6,328 nucleotides of DNA from Clostridia bacterium (lineage in GTDB: Bacteria; Aerophobota; Aerophobia; Aerophobales; AE-B3A): the NCBI GenBank assembly GCA_009618505.1, contig WJOQ01000208.1, forward strand, positions 1 to 6,328. The letters are read 5' to 3'. How positions within the stretch are numbered: the first letter of the stretch is position 1; every line of letters begins with the position of its first letter. Below, piece after piece: positions 6,073-6,328 of the stretch. The position numbers were made by a program, and so were the translations under genes. The notes beneath the pieces were generated by a model, which saw only the letters and a program-made list of their open reading frames with translations, was not told the origin of the DNA and made no database searches.

Positions 6073-6328
6073 ATGTGGAAGGTGGGGGTTTTTACTGATG
6101 AGATCAGTCAGGATTTTGAGTATGCTCTTGCAGTGGCAAAAGAGCTTGGGGCAGGGTATGTAGAGCTTAGAAGCATGTGGGGCAAGAATTTGGTAGATCT
6201 TTCCTCTTCTGAGTTAGAAAAAGCAAAGGAGCTTATAAAAAAGAGCAACTTGAAGGTATCGATCATTGCCTCCCCTTTTTTTAAATGTCATCTTAAGAAA
6301 AAAGAGGCAAAAAAATCTAGGGACACCT
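6073..6328 (+). CDS. Sugar phosphate isomerase/epimerase family protein (xylose isomerase-like TIM barrel), N-terminal part
   Basis: The frame opens at ATG 6073, six bases after a strong AAAGGAG ribosome binding site (6060-6066), and is still open at the window end after 85 codons. About a third of the usual length (roughly 260-290 residues) is visible. The N-terminal pattern is characteristic of the AP endonuclease family 2 / xylose isomerase-like barrel: first strand VGVFTDEISQDF (4-15), helix YALAVAKELGAG, second strand YVELRSMWGKN (29-39) with Glu31, then LSSSELEKAKELIKKSN and third strand VSIIASPFF. Members isomerise or epimerise sugars and their derivatives, often with a metal ion, and frequently occur beside Gfo/Idh/MocA oxidoreductases, as here. 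The metal ligands lie mostly in the missing part, so activity cannot be checked. The family is secure; the substrate is unknown. Confidence 0.9.
   Translation, partial: MWKVGVFTDEISQDFEYALAVAKELGAGYVELRSMWGKNLVDLSSSELEKAKELIKKSNLKVSIIASPFFKCHLKKKEAKKSRDT

Overview
The window reads as one forward-strand carbohydrate uptake and catabolism locus from a bacterium of moderately low GC content. It holds five complete genes and two genes cut by the window edges; every convincing gene is on the + strand. The solute-binding protein has a type I signal peptide (Ala-Ser-Ala cleavage site) and no lipobox cysteine. That favours an organism with an outer membrane and periplasm over a typical Gram-positive, where such proteins are usually lipoproteins. 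The combination of a GntR/FCD regulator, Gfo/Idh/MocA oxidoreductase, family 1 sugar ABC transporter and TIM-barrel epimerase is common in anaerobic sugar-degrading lineages such as Spirochaetes, Thermotogae and Atribacterota-like groups. I cannot fix the taxon from this sequence alone.

Layout: 1-434 is the C-terminal part of a beta-lactamase-fold serine hydrolase, probably a separate unit. Next, 435-566 is a regulatory gap with a sigma70-like promoter (508-535), followed by a perfect inverted repeat (538-552) matching the FadR-type operator pattern TNGTNNNACNA. 567-1298 is a GntR-family regulator of the FadR/FCD class. 1446-2588 is a Gfo/Idh/MocA NAD(P)-dependent oxidoreductase. 2589-2714 is a short stretch in the same frame, starting directly after the oxidoreductase stop codon, that resembles the C-terminal end of a second Gfo/Idh/MocA protein and is probably a gene remnant. 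2833-4155 is the periplasmic sugar-binding protein. 4165-4199 is a strong intercistronic stem-loop. 4217-5083 and 5083-5928 are the two transporter permeases, overlapping by one base. 6073-6328 is the start of a sugar phosphate isomerase/epimerase (xylose isomerase-like TIM barrel) that runs off the window.

Inferred joint role: the binding protein captures a sugar or sugar derivative in the periplasm and the two permeases bring it in. The transporter ATPase is not in the window and may be shared or lie downstream. The oxidoreductase and the epimerase-like protein then oxidise and isomerise the substrate, and the GntR regulator probably controls at least its own promoter in response to a small acid or sugar-derived ligand. 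The exact substrate cannot be read from the sequence. The most unusual points are the operator-like palindrome, the in-frame oxidoreductase remnant, and the stem-loop that covers one of two candidate starts of the first permease. I see no wholly new system here.
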